From NCBI GenBank assembly GCA_963794185.1, contig CAWCDM010000030.1, forward strand, positions 1 to 64,000: DNA of 64,000 nucleotides. Reading direction: 5' to 3'. The translations under genes were made by a program, and so were the position numbers. Positions 44,962 to 54,642 of this stretch are shown here, piece after piece. This DNA comes from JAMXLO01 sp963794185. GTDB taxonomy: Bacteria; Pseudomonadota; Alphaproteobacteria; Acetobacterales; Acetobacteraceae. Under the pieces are notes generated by a model, which was given only the letters and a program-made list of their open reading frames with translations, ran no database searches and was not told where the DNA came from. How positions within the stretch are numbered: the first letter of the stretch is position 1; each line of letters begins with the position of its first letter.

Positions 44962-47043
44962 ATGCCTTCTGCTCGACTTGCCGTCGATATCGGCGGCACT
45001 TTCACCGATCTGGCGCTCGAGCACGACGGCAGGCGCACCACTATCAAGGTCCTCACCACGCAGGCGGCGCCTGAGCAGGGTGTGATGGCTGGTGCGCGCG
45101 AGATTTTGGTATCGTCCGGCGTGGTGGCTGCGGATATAGGCATCGTGATCCACGGCACCACACTCGCCACGAACGCGGTGATCGAACGTAAGGGAGCGCG
45201 CACCGCGCTGCTTACCACACAGGGCTTCCGCGACGTGATCGCAATGGGCAACGAGAGCCGCTACGATCAGTACGATCTCAACATCGTGCTGCCGGAGCCG
45301 CTGGTGCCGCGCCACCTGCGTCTGCCGATCCCCGAACGGCTGGACAACGAAGGCAACGTGCTGCTGCCGCTCGATGTCGGAGCAGTTCGCGCGCTGGTGC
45401 CGGTGTTGCGGCGCCACGGGGTGGAGAGCATTGCCGTCGGGCTGCTGCACGCTTTCGTCAATCCTGCGCATGAACGCCGCGTGTGCGACGTGCTGGCGGA
45501 GGAGCTGCCGGATATTCCGGTGTCGCTCTCCAGCGAGGTATCGCCGGAGATGCGCGAGTGGGAACGCTTCTCCACCACCGTCGCCAACGCCTATGTGCAG
45601 CCCGCGATGGCGCGTTATCTGCGCGGCCTTGCCGACGGGCTGCGCGAGATCGGCATCTCGGGTCCGCTGTTTCTCATACTGTCGGGCGGCGGACTGACCA
45701 CCATCGAGACCGCCTGCCGCTTCCCCATTCGCCTGGTGGAAAGCGGCCCCGCCGGCGGCGCGATCTTCTCGGCCAGCATCGCCAGGCAATGCGGCATTGC
45801 GAACGTGCTGTCGTTCGACATGGGCGGCACCACCGCGAAGATCTGCCTGATCGACAACGGCAAGCCACAGACGGCGCGCGCGTTCGAGATTGCTCGCGTC
45901 GGGCGGTTTCGCAAAGGATCCGGTCTGCCGCTCAGGATTCCGGTGATCGAGATGGTGGAGATCGGCGCCGGCGGCGGGTCGATCGCGCATGTCGACACGA
46001 TGGGCCGCATTGCCGTGGGACCGGAAAGCGCGGGCGCCGATCCCGGGCCGGCCTGCTACGGACGCGGCGGCACCGAGCCCGCGGTGACCGACGCCAATCT
46101 GGTACTCGGCCGCTACGATCCGGCGCGTTTCGCCGGCGGCACGATGCGGCTCGATCCGACGGCGGCGCACGATGCGCTGCTGGCGCGCGTCGGCGGCAGG
46201 CTGGGTCTGACCGCGGAGATGGCCGCGCTCGGCGTCGTCGAGATGGTTGACGAGAACATGTCGAATGCCGCGCGCGTGCACGCGATCGAATCCGGCAAGA
46301 CCTATGAAGGGCGCACGCTGATTGCCTTCGGCGGTGGTGGACCGGTGCATGCGTGCCGGGTGGCGGAGAAGGTCGGCATCGGCCGTGTGCTTGTGCCGTC
46401 GGGCGCTGGGGTCGGCAGCGCGATCGGGTTCCTGCGTGCGCCGGTCGGCTATGAGGTTGTTCGCAGCCTCTATCAGCGCTTTTCCTCGTTCGACGTTGTC
46501 GCGGTGAACGCGCTGTTGGCCGACATGGCAGCCGAGTCGATGGCGGTGGTATCGCAAGGCAGCTTCGGTGCGCCAATCACGCAGAACCGCGTCGCCTATA
46601 TGCGTTACGTCGGCCAGGGCCACGAGATTCCCGTGCCGCTGCCGGCGCGCCCGCTGGGCGAGGACGACGTCGCGGTGATCCGTGCCGCCTATGACACCGA
46701 ATATACCAGGTTCTACGATCGTCCGGTGCCCGGCTCCGATGTCGAGATCATGAGCTATGCCGTCGTCGTGGCAACGGTGCCGGAGGATGAACCGGACGTG
46801 TCTGTTGCGGTGGATGATGCCGCGTTCGCACTGGAGGCTACGCCGGTTCGAATGCAACTTGTGCGCGACACGACCACGGGCGAAGTCTCGCCATGGTCTG
46901 TGTACGATCGGACATCGCTTGTACCCGGCGTGCAGATCGTCGGCCCGGCGGTCATCGCTGAAGACGAAACGTCGACGCTCGTCAGCCAGGGTTGGAGCGC
47001 GATGGTGAATAGCCTCGGATACATCGAACTGACGCGGGGGTGA
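44962..47043 (+). CDS. Hydantoinase/oxoprolinase family protein, HyuA-type subunit
   Basis: A 693-residue ATP-dependent ring-opening subunit of the N-methylhydantoinase/5-oxoprolinase/acetone carboxylase group. Marks are RLAVDIGGTFTDLALEHDGR, IVIHGTTLATNAVIERKGAR, VVESGPAGG-like RLVESGPAGGAIFSASIARQ, VLSFDMGGTTAKICLIDNGK and GAGGGSIAHVDTMGRIAVGP. The start at 44962 has GAGG five bases upstream. HyuB follows after 21 bases. It is adjacent to an MFS permease that could import the substrate. The substrate itself is unknown. Confidence 0.92.
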   Translation: MPSARLAVDIGGTFTDLALEHDGRRTTIKVLTTQAAPEQGVMAGAREILVSSGVVAADIGIVIHGTTLATNAVIERKGARTALLTTQGFRDVIAMGNESRYDQYDLNIVLPEPLVPRHLRLPIPERLDNEGNVLLPLDVGAVRALVPVLRRHGVESIAVGLLHAFVNPAHERRVCDVLAEELPDIPVSLSSEVSPEMREWERFSTTVANAYVQPAMARYLRGLADGLREIGISGPLFLILSGGGLTTIETACRFPIRLVESGPAGGAIFSASIARQCGIANVLSFDMGGTTAKICLIDNGKPQTARAFEIARVGRFRKGSGLPLRIPVIEMVEIGAGGGSIAHVDTMGRIAVGPESAGADPGPACYGRGGTEPAVTDANLVLGRYDPARFAGGTMRLDPTAAHDALLARVGGRLGLTAEMAALGVVEMVDENMSNAARVHAIESGKTYEGRTLIAFGGGGPVHACRVAEKVGIGRVLVPSGAGVGSAIGFLRAPVGYEVVRSLYQRFSSFDVVAVNALLADMAAESMAVVSQGSFGAPITQNRVAYMRYVGQGHEIPVPLPARPLGEDDVAVIRAAYDTEYTRFYDRPVPGSDVEIMSYAVVVATVPEDEPDVSVAVDDAAFALEATPVRMQLVRDTTTGEVSPWSVYDRTSLVPGVQIVGPAVIAEDETSTLVSQGWSAMVNSLGYIELTRG

Positions 47044-47064
47044 CGATTATGTTGGAGCTGGCTG

Positions 47065-48830
47065 ATGTCGCATGAAACCAACGCACTGGCCCAAATCCAT
47101 CGCCAGATCATGTGGAACCGCCTGATCGCCGTGGTGGAAGAACAGGCGCAGACCATGATCCGCACCGCCTTTTCCACCACGGTGCGCGAGGCCGGCGATC
47201 TTTCCGCCGGCATCTTCGATCTCGCCGGACGCATGATGGCGCAGGCGGTCACCGGCACGCCCGGCCACGTCAACTCGATGGCGGAAAGCGTCGGCCACTT
47301 CCTGCGGAAATTCCCCGCCGACACGATGCAGCCAGGCGATCACTACATCACCAACGACCCGTGGCTCGGCACCGGCCACCTGCACGACCTCACCGTCGTC
47401 ACACCCGCCTTCCATAACAAGCGCATCGTCGGACTGTTCGCCAACACCGCACACGTGATCGATGTCGGTGGCCTCGGCATGGGACCGGAGGGCCGCTCCG
47501 TGTTCGAGGAGGGCATGTATATCCCCATCGTCAAATGCTTCGACCAGGGCCGGCCAAACGAAACCTTCTTCGACTTCATCCGCGCCGGTTCGCGCCTGCC
47601 CGTCGAACTCGAGGGCGACATCTACTCGCTCTGCGCCTGCAACGATGCCGGCGCGCACCGCCTGGTCGAGATGATGGGCGAGTTCGAGATGGACAGCCTC
47701 GAACCCGCTCGCCGACTTCGTCTTCGAAAGCTCCCACCGGGCCACGCTTGCCGAGATCGCCTGCATCCCCAAAGGCACCTACCGCGCCGAGATCAGCTCC
47801 GACGGCTACGAGGAGCCCGTTGCGCTGAAGGCCGAGATGACCGTCCTCGAGGACGGCGATCGAGGTGGACTACGCCGGCACCTCTGGGCTTTCGTCGCGC
47901 GGCATCAATGTGCCGCCCGCCTATTGCCGCGCATACTCATGCTTCGGCATCAAATGCGTCGTCGCGCCGGACATCCCCAACAACTGGGCGAGCCTCGCAC
48001 CATTCCGCATGAGGATCCCCGAAGGCTGCATCCTCAACGCGCCGCATCCCTATCCCGTATCGGTGCGCCACGTGATCGGCCACCTGCTGCCCGACCTGAT
48101 GATGGGCTGCCTGCACCAGGCAGTGCCGGAACGCGTCACGGCGGAAGGCGCGTCCGCCTTGTGGAATCCACCGTTGCGCGGCGGCTCGTCGGTGTCCGGA
48201 CAGGCACGCGGCAATCGTCCGGTGGTGCCGGATTTCGAGATCATCACCTTCAACTCCGGCGGCACCGGCGCGCGGCCGACCAGCGACGGGCTGAACGCCA
48301 CCGCCTTTCCCTCCGGCGTGCGCACCATGCCGGTGGAGGCAACTGAAAACGTCGCGCCGATCATCTTCTGGACGAAGGAACTACGTCCGGATTCAGGCGG
48401 CGCAGGCCGCACCCGCGGCGGCACTGGCCAGATCATGGAGATCGGCGCCAAGGGCGACCTGGAATTCGCCGTCAATGCCATCTTCGATCGCATCGCCAAT
48501 GCGCCAAAGGGACGCGAGGGTGGGCTGAACGGCGCACCCGGCGTGGTCGCGCTGAAGTCCGGCAAGACGCTGCGCACCAAGGGCTTCCAGGTGATCCCGG
48601 ACGGCGACCGATTAATTTTGAAACTACCCGGCGGCGCCGGCATGGGCGACCCCACGGACCGCGATCCCGCCCTGGTGGCGCGCGATGTGCGCGACGGGCT
48701 GGTTTCGGCGGACAGTGCGCGCTCACTCTACAAGGTGGCAGTCAAAGCCGATGGGAGCCTGGACGAGACCGGTGACACAGCTGAGCGTTCCGGCGCAACA
48801 AACTCGCAATACCAATTGCGTGACGAGTGA
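47065..48830 (+). CDS. Hydantoinase B/oxoprolinase family protein, HyuB-type subunit (two frameshifts)
   Basis: An approximately 588-residue partner of HyuA. The first frame has QIMWNRLIAVVEEQAQTMIR, TAFSTTVREAGDLSAGIFDL, GHVNSMAESVGHFLRKFPAD and ITNDPWLGTGHLHDLTVVTP. A shift near 47703 leads to LADFVFESSHRATLAEIACI, and a second near 47857 to DYAGTSGLSSRGINVPPAYC, then PVEATENVAPIIFWTKELRP and GDRLILKLPGGAGMGDPTDR. All family blocks are present if the frames are joined. The second copy in the window (55151-56827) is intact and shows what the unbroken protein looks like. Confidence 0.9.
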
Positions 48831-48910
48831 ACGACCAAACGAAAGACCCAAACAGAAGAGCCCATGCGCGCCGTGACCGGCCGCCAACGGGCATACCAAG
48901 GAGCGTCCAA

Positions 48911-50225
48911 ATGGAAGTGGCCATCGAGAAATCGGCAATGCGCAAGATCTATATACGCCTGCTGCCGTTCGCGATCTTCACCTATTTTCTTGCCTATATC
49001 GACCGGATCAACGTGAGCTTCGCCGGGCTGACCATGCGCGGCGATCTCGACATGTCGGCGACCGCCTTCGGGTTCGCCGCCGGCACCTTCTACTGGGGCT
49101 ACTTCATCTTCGAGGTCCCCAGCAACGTCGTATTGGAAAAGGTCGGCGCGCGAATGTGGATCGCGCGCATCATGATCACCTGGGGCATCTTCGCCGGCCT
49201 GACCGCCGTGGTCGATCGGCGCCACCAGCTTCTCCGTCGTGCGCTTCCTGCTGGGCGCCGCCGAGGCCGGCTTCTTTCCAGGCATCGTGCTGTATTTCAC
49301 TTACTGGTTCCCGGCCCACCACCACGCGCGCATCGTCTCGGGCTTCCTGATCGGCCTGCCGATCGCGGTGGCCGCGGGAGCGCCAATTTCCACCGCGCTG
49401 CTGGGCCTCGAGGGCGTGCTGGGGTCTGCACGGCTGGCAGTGGATGTATATCGCCCAGGGGATCCCGACAGTCGTGATCGGCGTCGTCACGCTTTTCGTG
49501 CTGACCGACCGGCCGGAGCAGGCAACATTCCTGACCGCCGAGGAGAAATCCTGGCTCAGCGCAAAGCTGTTGTCCGAGCGCAGGGCAAAGGAAGCAGTGC
49601 GGACCTTCAGCCTTTTGCAGGGGATGTTCGATCGCAAGGTGCTGCTGCTGGCGCTGAACTACTTCGGCATCGTCGTCGCCAGCCTCGGGGTGCTGATCTT
49701 CGTCCCGCAGATCATCAAATCGCTCGGCAACCTGAGCAACATGACCGTCGGCTGGCTGACCATGATCCCATATATCACCGGCGGGATCGGTTTGGTTCTC
49801 TGGGGCCGCATTTCCGACCGCATGCATGAGCGGCGGTGGAATCTCCTCGGTGCATGCCTGGTTTCCACCGTCGGGTTGGTGATCGCCGGCGCGACAATGG
49901 GCACCTGGTGGGCGATGGTCGGTCTGTCGATCGCGACGTTCGGGTTCTACGGCTCGAAGGGACCGTTCTGGTCGATGCCTTCGATGTTCCTGACCGGCAC
50001 GGCAGCGGCGGCCTCCATCGCATGGATCAACTCGATCGGCAATCTCGGCGGGTTCTTCGGGCCTTGGTACGTCGGCGCAGTGAAGGACATGACCGGCAGT
50101 TCGCAGGCGGGCTGTACGGGCTGGCCTTTCTTTGTGCGATCTCCGCGTTCGTCTGTGCGTTCTTCCTGCATATTCCGAATCACACGGCCAACCTGCCCGC
50201 CGTGATGCCGTCGGAGGCCGACTGA
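48911..50225 (+). CDS. MFS transporter, anion:cation symporter (phthalate/tartrate permease-like) family (three frameshifts)
   Basis: A 12-helix permease of about 437 residues. The N-terminus RKIYIRLLPFAIFTYFLAYI, DRINVSFAGLTMRGDL is typical of the ACS family of organic-anion importers, with GYFIFEVPSNVVLEKVGARM and FLLGAAEAGFFPGIVLYFTY following. Shifts near 49217, 49425 and 50108 must be joined to read through to HIPNHTANLPAVMPSEAD. AAGGAG stands 7 bases before the ATG at 48911; a GTG at 48827 overlapping the HyuB stop is an alternative. It probably imports the acid or ring compound processed by the HyuA-HyuB pair. Confidence 0.88.
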
Positions 50226-50235
50226 CGCGCGATCT

Positions 50236-50273
50236 AGGCTCGCCAGCCCTGATGGGTCAGGGCTGGCGAGCCT
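50236..50273. terminator. Perfect 17-base inverted repeat, bidirectional terminator overlapping the encapsulin stop
   Basis: Arms 50236-50252 (AGGCTCGCCAGCCCTGA) and 50257-50273 are exact complements around a TGGG loop. It lies between the MFS gene (plus, ends 50225) and the encapsulin gene (minus, ends 50257). The last five sense codons of encapsulin and its TGA form one arm. No T tract is present, so termination may depend on stem strength or Rho. Confidence 0.65.
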
Positions 50274-51081
50274 CCGCTTCCGAGTACACCAGCGGGACCG
50301 CCGCCTGTGGCGACTGCAGCCAGAACGTGAAGCTCTCTTCGATATAAAGCCGCACACGCTCGGCATCGTGGTCGAGATAGCCGATCGAGAAATCCTGCCC
50401 GACAGTCAGTTCGAAATCCTCGCCCCGCTTCGACAGCACGACTGCACCATGGAGGCCCGGCGCCCACACCAGAGGTCCATCGATCAGCCGGCGGACATGT
50501 TCAAGAACCGGATAGCCGCCCACCGTCGCCTCGGTAAGGCCGGCGTAGCAGCGCTCGCTTAGCGCCACCGCGAACGGCCCGCCAACCCCGGCGTCGCGCA
50601 GCCGGTTCAGTGCGGTCGCCACGAAATCAGGATAACTCCCGTAGTCCTCGCTGAGCTGCACGGCGACGTCATTACTGCGTTCGCAAATCCCGCTGATGCC
50701 CGCAGCCGGATAGCCATGGAAGATCGCGCGATCCTCGGCGATGGCGATCCTGCGCGCCGCATCGATGATCGGATCGGTATCGGGATCCTTGGCGCCGCGA
50801 TCGATCGCGTCCAGTTCACTGCGCCGCATTTCGAACGGCACACGCAATTCGACCATGGGCAGCACTTTGCGCAGCCGCGCCTCGACATTGCCAGGCGACG
50901 GCGGTTCGACCGGGTTGCTGCGGCCGATGCCGACAGCAGACGCCTCCCAGCCCTGCGGTCCGACGAAGTCAACCAGCTTCCGTGCGGCCAGCGTCGTCTT
51001 GAGCGTGCGCCGCGCTTCCTTCTCGATCTCCTGCCATGCCGCGTCGGAGATCGGCGCCAGGTCCCTGTACAAATGGTTCAT
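50257..51081 (-). CDS. Family 1 encapsulin nanocompartment shell protein
   Basis: A 274-residue HK97-fold shell protein that self-assembles into an icosahedral protein cage. Family marks are the N-terminal MNHLYRDLAPISDAAWQEIE, EARRTLKTTLAARKLVDFVG, GWEASAVGIGR, RVPFEMRRSELDAIDRGAKD, DPIIDAARRIAIAEDRAIFH and the C-terminal ELTVGQDFSIGYLDHDAERV, then YIEESFTFWLQSP. It begins directly after the cargo gene; ATG 51081 is chosen, with a GTG at 51084 abutting the cargo stop as an alternative. The shell would enclose the ferritin cargo through the cargo's C-terminal peptide. Confidence 0.95.
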   Translation of the reverse strand: MNHLYRDLAPISDAAWQEIEKEARRTLKTTLAARKLVDFVGPQGWEASAVGIGRSNPVEPPSPGNVEARLRKVLPMVELRVPFEMRRSELDAIDRGAKDPDTDPIIDAARRIAIAEDRAIFHGYPAAGISGICERSNDVAVQLSEDYGSYPDFVATALNRLRDAGVGGPFAVALSERCYAGLTEATVGGYPVLEHVRRLIDGPLVWAPGLHGAVVLSKRGEDFELTVGQDFSIGYLDHDAERVRLYIEESFTFWLQSPQAAVPLVYSEAEARQP

Positions 51082-51084
51082 CAC

Positions 51085-51435
51085 TCAGCCCTTCAGACTG
51101 CCGATCGCGAGGCTGCCGTCACCACCAGCAGTTCCCGCTGATGCGGACGTCACCTCCCGGATCGGTCCCTGGCTGAACAGATACGTCTTGAGGTGCATGT
51201 TGAACTCGTCGTCATGCCGACGGAGCCATTCCAGCAGCATCGATGCATGCTCCTTTTCCTCGTTGCGGTTGTGCAGGAGCACCGCCTGAAGTTCCGCGTT
51301 GCTGCTCGCCTTGATGCGCTGATCGTACCAGTCGATCGCTTCCAGTTCTTCCATGATGGTCGAGATCGCCCGGTGCCTGTCGAGAATTTCCGGCCCCAGC
51401 TTTTCCCGTTCCTCGTGCAGAACCTCGCCCGCCAT
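51085..51435 (-). CDS. Encapsulated ferritin-like protein (EncFtn), encapsulin cargo
   Basis: A 116-residue two-helix ferritin-like ferroxidase. The core reads LDRHRAISTIMEELEAIDWY, DQRIKASSN and HNRNEEKEHASMLLEWLRRH. From my memory of the Rhodospirillum rubrum EncFtn iron site, Glu30, Trp36, Tyr37, Glu60 and His63 here should correspond. The C-terminus DGSLAIGSLKG (residues 106-116) is the encapsulin cargo-loading peptide, joined by a flexible Ser/Ala/Gly linker. The enzyme would oxidise Fe(II) as a ring-shaped decamer and pass iron into the shell for storage. It sits immediately upstream of the shell gene. Confidence 0.95.
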   Translation of the reverse strand: MAGEVLHEEREKLGPEILDRHRAISTIMEELEAIDWYDQRIKASSNAELQAVLLHNRNEEKEHASMLLEWLRRHDDEFNMHLKTYLFSQGPIREVTSASAGTAGGDGSLAIGSLKG

Positions 51436-51587
51436 TGTCGCACCCCATCCGTTTCGCGCTGTTGGCTGATGTTGCTGCGGGCGCTGCGGCTTCACAACCC
51501 CAACATGCGAACGTGACTGCCCGCCGCATAGCACAAACGCTTCAGCGGCATTGCTCGGTACACGACAGTTATGCTGTCCTATTGCGG

Positions 51588-52184
51588 ATGGACAGCATGC
51601 TGCTCTCGCTGCTCGGCTTCTCGGTGGCGATGTACATCACGCCGGGTCCGAACAACGTCATGGTCGCGGCATCGGCGGCGAACCACGGCATCCGCGCGAC
51701 CTTTCCGCACATGCTGGGGATCGTCGTCGGATTCGCGATGATGCTGACGCTGGTCTGTGCCGGTCTCGGCTCGGCGCTGATAAGCTGGCCGCTGCTGCTG
51801 CCGCTGTTCCGCTGGGCGGGCGCGGCGTGGCTGATCTGGCTCGCCTGGCAGATCGCGCGTGCATCGCCACCGGGCGAGGGGGGACGAACGCGCGTGCTGG
51901 GCTTCGCCGGCGCTATGGCATTTCAGTGGATCAATCCGAAGGCATGGCTCATCGCCGTCGGCGCCGCCGGCGAGTATCTGTCGCCGCATCAATCGCTGGT
52001 CGCACAACTCGGCCGCATCTTCATCGTCTTCCTCGCGGTCGGCCTGCCATGCGTGCTGGTCTGGGCGCTGCTCGGCAGCGGCGCCGCGCGGCTGCTGCGA
52101 TCGCCGGTGCGGTTGCGGGCGTTCAACGTTGCCATGGCCGTCCTGCTTGTCCTGTCGGTGCTGCCGGTGTTGATTGAAGACTGA
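51588..52184 (+). CDS. LysE family amino-acid exporter
   Basis: A 198-residue inner-membrane exporter. The hallmark FSVAMYITPGPNNVMVAASA occurs near the N-terminus, with HMLGIVVGFAMMLTLVCAGL, FRWAGAAWLIWLAWQIARAS and FAGAMAFQWINPKAWLIAVG also typical, and five or six hydrophobic helices. It is divergent from the encapsulin operon, with 152 bases between the starts, and precedes the enolase-superfamily gene by 18 bases, so those two may be co-transcribed. Confidence 0.9.
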   Translation: MDSMLLSLLGFSVAMYITPGPNNVMVAASAANHGIRATFPHMLGIVVGFAMMLTLVCAGLGSALISWPLLLPLFRWAGAAWLIWLAWQIARASPPGEGGRTRVLGFAGAMAFQWINPKAWLIAVGAAGEYLSPHQSLVAQLGRIFIVFLAVGLPCVLVWALLGSGAARLLRSPVRLRAFNVAMAVLLVLSVLPVLIED

Positions 52185-52202
52185 AGACCGGGAGGACACG
52201 AC

Positions 52203-53315
52203 ATGAAGATCACGCGCATCGACGCCTTCCAGGTGGCCTGGTCGCCCGATGACAAGCCGTCGCAGCGCAGTGCCTTCGTGCGCGTCTTCACCGACGATGG
52301 GATCGACGGCATCGGCGAGGCTTCGCCTATGCAGGGCGGCCTCGCCTCGCTGGGCATCATCAGGCACGATCTTGCGCCCGCGCTGATCGGCAAGGACCCG
52401 CTGGACCACGCGGTATTGCTCGATACGCTGCTGCACACCTGCGTCAAGCTCGGTCCGGAGGGTGCGCTGACCGGCGCGCTGGCGGCACTCGACATTGCGA
52501 TGTGGGACATCAAGGGCAAGCTGACCGGGCTGCCGATCTACAAGTTGCTCGGCGGCGCGTGGCGCACCGCGCAGCCATTCTATGCGTCGATCGGCGGCAA
52601 CGGCGACCGCAGCCTCGACGATGTGCTGCGCGTGGTCGAGGCGCGGCTGAAGGACAAGCCGGCAGCGATCAAGATCCGCTTCGACAACCCGCGCACCGAG
52701 CTGGACCGCGATCTTCCGGGCGACATCGCGAAGGCGCGTGCGGTGCGCAAGCTGGTGGGCGACGACTTTCCGCTCGCGTTCGATGCCAACAACGGCTTCA
52801 CCACCGGCGGTGCGATCCGCGTGGGCCGCGTACTGGAGGAGCTCGGCTTCTGGTGGTTCGAGGAGCCGGTGCAGCATTACCATGTCAAGGCGATGGGCGA
52901 GGTGGCGCGCGCGCTGGATATCACGGTGTCGGCCGGCGAGCAGACCTACACGCTCGCAGCGCTGGCGGATCTGATCGATGCCGGTGTGCGCATGGTGCAG
53001 CCGGATATCGTGAAGATGGGCGGCATCACCGGTCTGATGCGCTGCGCGGCGTTGGCGCATGCGCATGGCGTAGAACTGGTGTCACATCAGACGCAGCCGA
53101 TGATCGGGCACATGGCGAACATGCACGTCGTGGCAGCGCAGTTGCAGGCGAGCAAGCCGATCGAGTGGAACGATCCGTCAACGCGCACGCACGCGGTGTT
53201 CGAAAATCCGCCGAAGCCGGTGGACGGGTTGTTCCATTTGCCGGACGGGCCGGGTCTGGGACTGCGGCTGAATGAGGCGGAACTGGCGAAGCGCATGGTC
53301 GCGGTGACAGGGTAA
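52203..53315 (+). CDS. Mandelate racemase/muconate lactonizing enzyme family protein
   Basis: A 370-residue enolase-superfamily enzyme. The capping domain begins MKITRIDAFQVAWSPDDKPS. Barrel motifs are AAIKIRFDNPRTELDRD (Lys-x-Arg), FDANNGFTTGGAI (metal Asp), WWFEEPVQHYHV (metal Glu), VSAGEQTYTL (metal Glu) and GVELVSHQTQPMIGHMAN in place of a clear His-Asp dyad. It probably dehydrates or racemises a sugar acid or related carboxylate. A decayed second copy of its C-terminus lies at 54978-55148. Confidence 0.9.
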   Translation: MKITRIDAFQVAWSPDDKPSQRSAFVRVFTDDGIDGIGEASPMQGGLASLGIIRHDLAPALIGKDPLDHAVLLDTLLHTCVKLGPEGALTGALAALDIAMWDIKGKLTGLPIYKLLGGAWRTAQPFYASIGGNGDRSLDDVLRVVEARLKDKPAAIKIRFDNPRTELDRDLPGDIAKARAVRKLVGDDFPLAFDANNGFTTGGAIRVGRVLEELGFWWFEEPVQHYHVKAMGEVARALDITVSAGEQTYTLAALADLIDAGVRMVQPDIVKMGGITGLMRCAALAHAHGVELVSHQTQPMIGHMANMHVVAAQLQASKPIEWNDPSTRTHAVFENPPKPVDGLFHLPDGPGLGLRLNEAELAKRMVAVTG

Positions 53316-53423
53316 CAATCAGTGCACTCGGCAATACCGCGCGGAAGGTGAAGCTCCCAGACCACTTGCACGCGGGCGCGTCAGCCCCCTACCAACTTCA
53401 GCGGTACTTGCCGGCTTGTTGAA

Positions 53424-53705
53424 CTACTGCCAGCCCTTCATGGCCCTCAATGCTATTACCTCTGCACGCAGCATCACCAATTCGGTGAGCAGTCGGCCCG
53501 CCGTTTCCCATACCGGCTCATCTTCCTGGCGCTGCAACATAACGAACTCATGAGTGCTTAAAGTCACGTTCAGCGTCGCACGGGACCGATTGGGCTTTGG
53601 CATCCGCATCGCCGCCAGCGCTTGGACGACGGTTCGCTCCGGCGCACCAAGCTCCTCGGCCAATTTCTGCACGGTCAGACCCTGCCGGTTCAATCGGCGG
53701 GCCAA
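53424..53705 (-). CDS. Small hypothetical protein with helix-turn-helix-like N-terminus
   Basis: A 93-residue protein from a TTG start. RLNRQGLTVQKLAEELGAPE, RTVVQALAAMRMPKP resembles a helix-turn-helix, and NVTLSTHEFVMLQRQEDEPV, WETAGRLLTELVMLRAEVIA looks like a mixed beta/helical C-terminus. An ATG at 53805 in a neighbouring frame (MSLIDSPGPRCRDAITADNG) could be the true start if there is a frameshift near 53705. No family is recognised. It lies in the short insert between the enolase-superfamily gene and its remnant. Confidence 0.4.
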   Translation of the reverse strand: MARRLNRQGLTVQKLAEELGAPERTVVQALAAMRMPKPNRSRATLNVTLSTHEFVMLQRQEDEPVWETAGRLLTELVMLRAEVIALRAMKGWQ

Positions 53706-54083
53706 TTGGGTCTGCGCGGACGACAGGAGGGGAAACGGTCGGACCGCCGTTGTCAGCGGTGATTGCGTCCCGGCATCTGGGCCCGGGGGAGTCTATCAGT
53801 GACATATCGTGTTTTTTGCTGCCGGCGGGAGCACCTCACCGGCGCTCCCTCCAGCGACTTTGTCATCATTGCTACGCTGCCACGTGCTGCCTCCGGAGCA
53901 GCAGTCGATCATTCAATGCCCGATACACCAACGAACCCGTCTCCTTTGGACCAACGTAATGGCCCCAGACTGGCTCTGCTTTGCGCCGACGTCCAACCAG
54001 TGATCGCCTTGATCTAGATCAATGTTCCGTATTTCCATCTATGCTATTCATCTCTCCAATGAACCGAACCAACTCGTTGGAGG
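53706..54083. other. 378-base gap inside the small insert
   Basis: No gene is visible apart from a possible 5' extension of the minus-strand HTH-like gene to 53805. GC content is lower than in the flanks. The right end holds the FNR/FixK-type box and likely promoter of the lipoprotein gene, described separately. Confidence 0.4.
54009..54022 (+). promoter_or_regulatory. Perfect FNR/FixK-type binding site
   Basis: TTGATCTAGATCAA is an exact match to the TTGAT-N4-ATCAA consensus of FNR/FixK/FnrL regulators and a perfect palindrome. Its centre is 68 bases before the lipoprotein ATG at 54084. A TATGCT hexamer at 54040-54045 stands where a -10 box would be if the site is centred near -40, the class II activator position. 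This predicts activation under low oxygen. Confidence 0.75.
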
Positions 54084-54588
54084 ATGGTGATGCGACGGCT
54101 CCTTCTTGCGGGGACTGCCTTCCGTCTCCTGACTGCATGTGCTACGCCCTCGGTACTACACTCCGGCGCGTTATTCGAATCCGTACGAAGACCTTCAGCA
54201 GAAGTACATCAGTGAAGCTGAAGGCGAGGCTACGGCTGCACGCAACGACATAGCCTCTGGGGCGAAGACTAGGCTAACGATCAGGCAAGCCGAGGACGTT
54301 GTCCGACAGGGGTTGAAAGACCCTGAAAGTGCCCGCTTCCGGGATGTTCGCCGCAACACAGCGACCGGTGCCGTCTGCGGTTACGTCAATGCCAAGAACA
54401 GCTATGGCGGATATGTTGGCGAGACTCCATTCATCTACTATCCGTCCGCGAAATATTCGTCGCCGCAACTGCTGTTTAGCAAGGACACTGCCGCCACTGC
54501 GACGATGCCTTACGTGACGGCATTCTGTCCGCTGGATGCCACAACCGTTTCGACAGATGCTCCGATCAAGAGGATCAAGAGCAACTGA
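54084..54588 (+). CDS. Hypothetical lipoprotein (frameshifted)
   Basis: The start region after GGAGG reads MVMRRLLLAGTAFRLLTACA, a short lipoprotein signal with lipobox LTAC. Near 54152 one extra base shifts the frame. The mature part continues RYYTPARYSNPYEDLQQKYI, ARNDIASGAKTRLTIRQAED, VVRQGLKDPESARFRDVRRN and CGYVNAKNSYGGYVGETPFI. The segment VVRQGLKDPESARFRDV with a downstream GYVNAKNSYGGY resembles small secreted proteins of unknown role found in many proteobacteria. A FixK/FNR-type box stands upstream, and a small secreted protein gene follows on the same strand. Confidence 0.6.
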
Positions 54589-54642
54589 GCGCAGCTACGT
54601 TCCAGCAAAGGTATCGGCTGCGATTTTGAAGAGGTAAGATTG

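Noticed and set aside
47065..48830. Programmed ribosomal frameshifting in HyuB
   Set aside because: Two shifts lack a slippery heptamer with a downstream structure, and the paralogous HyuB at 55151-56827 is encoded in one frame.
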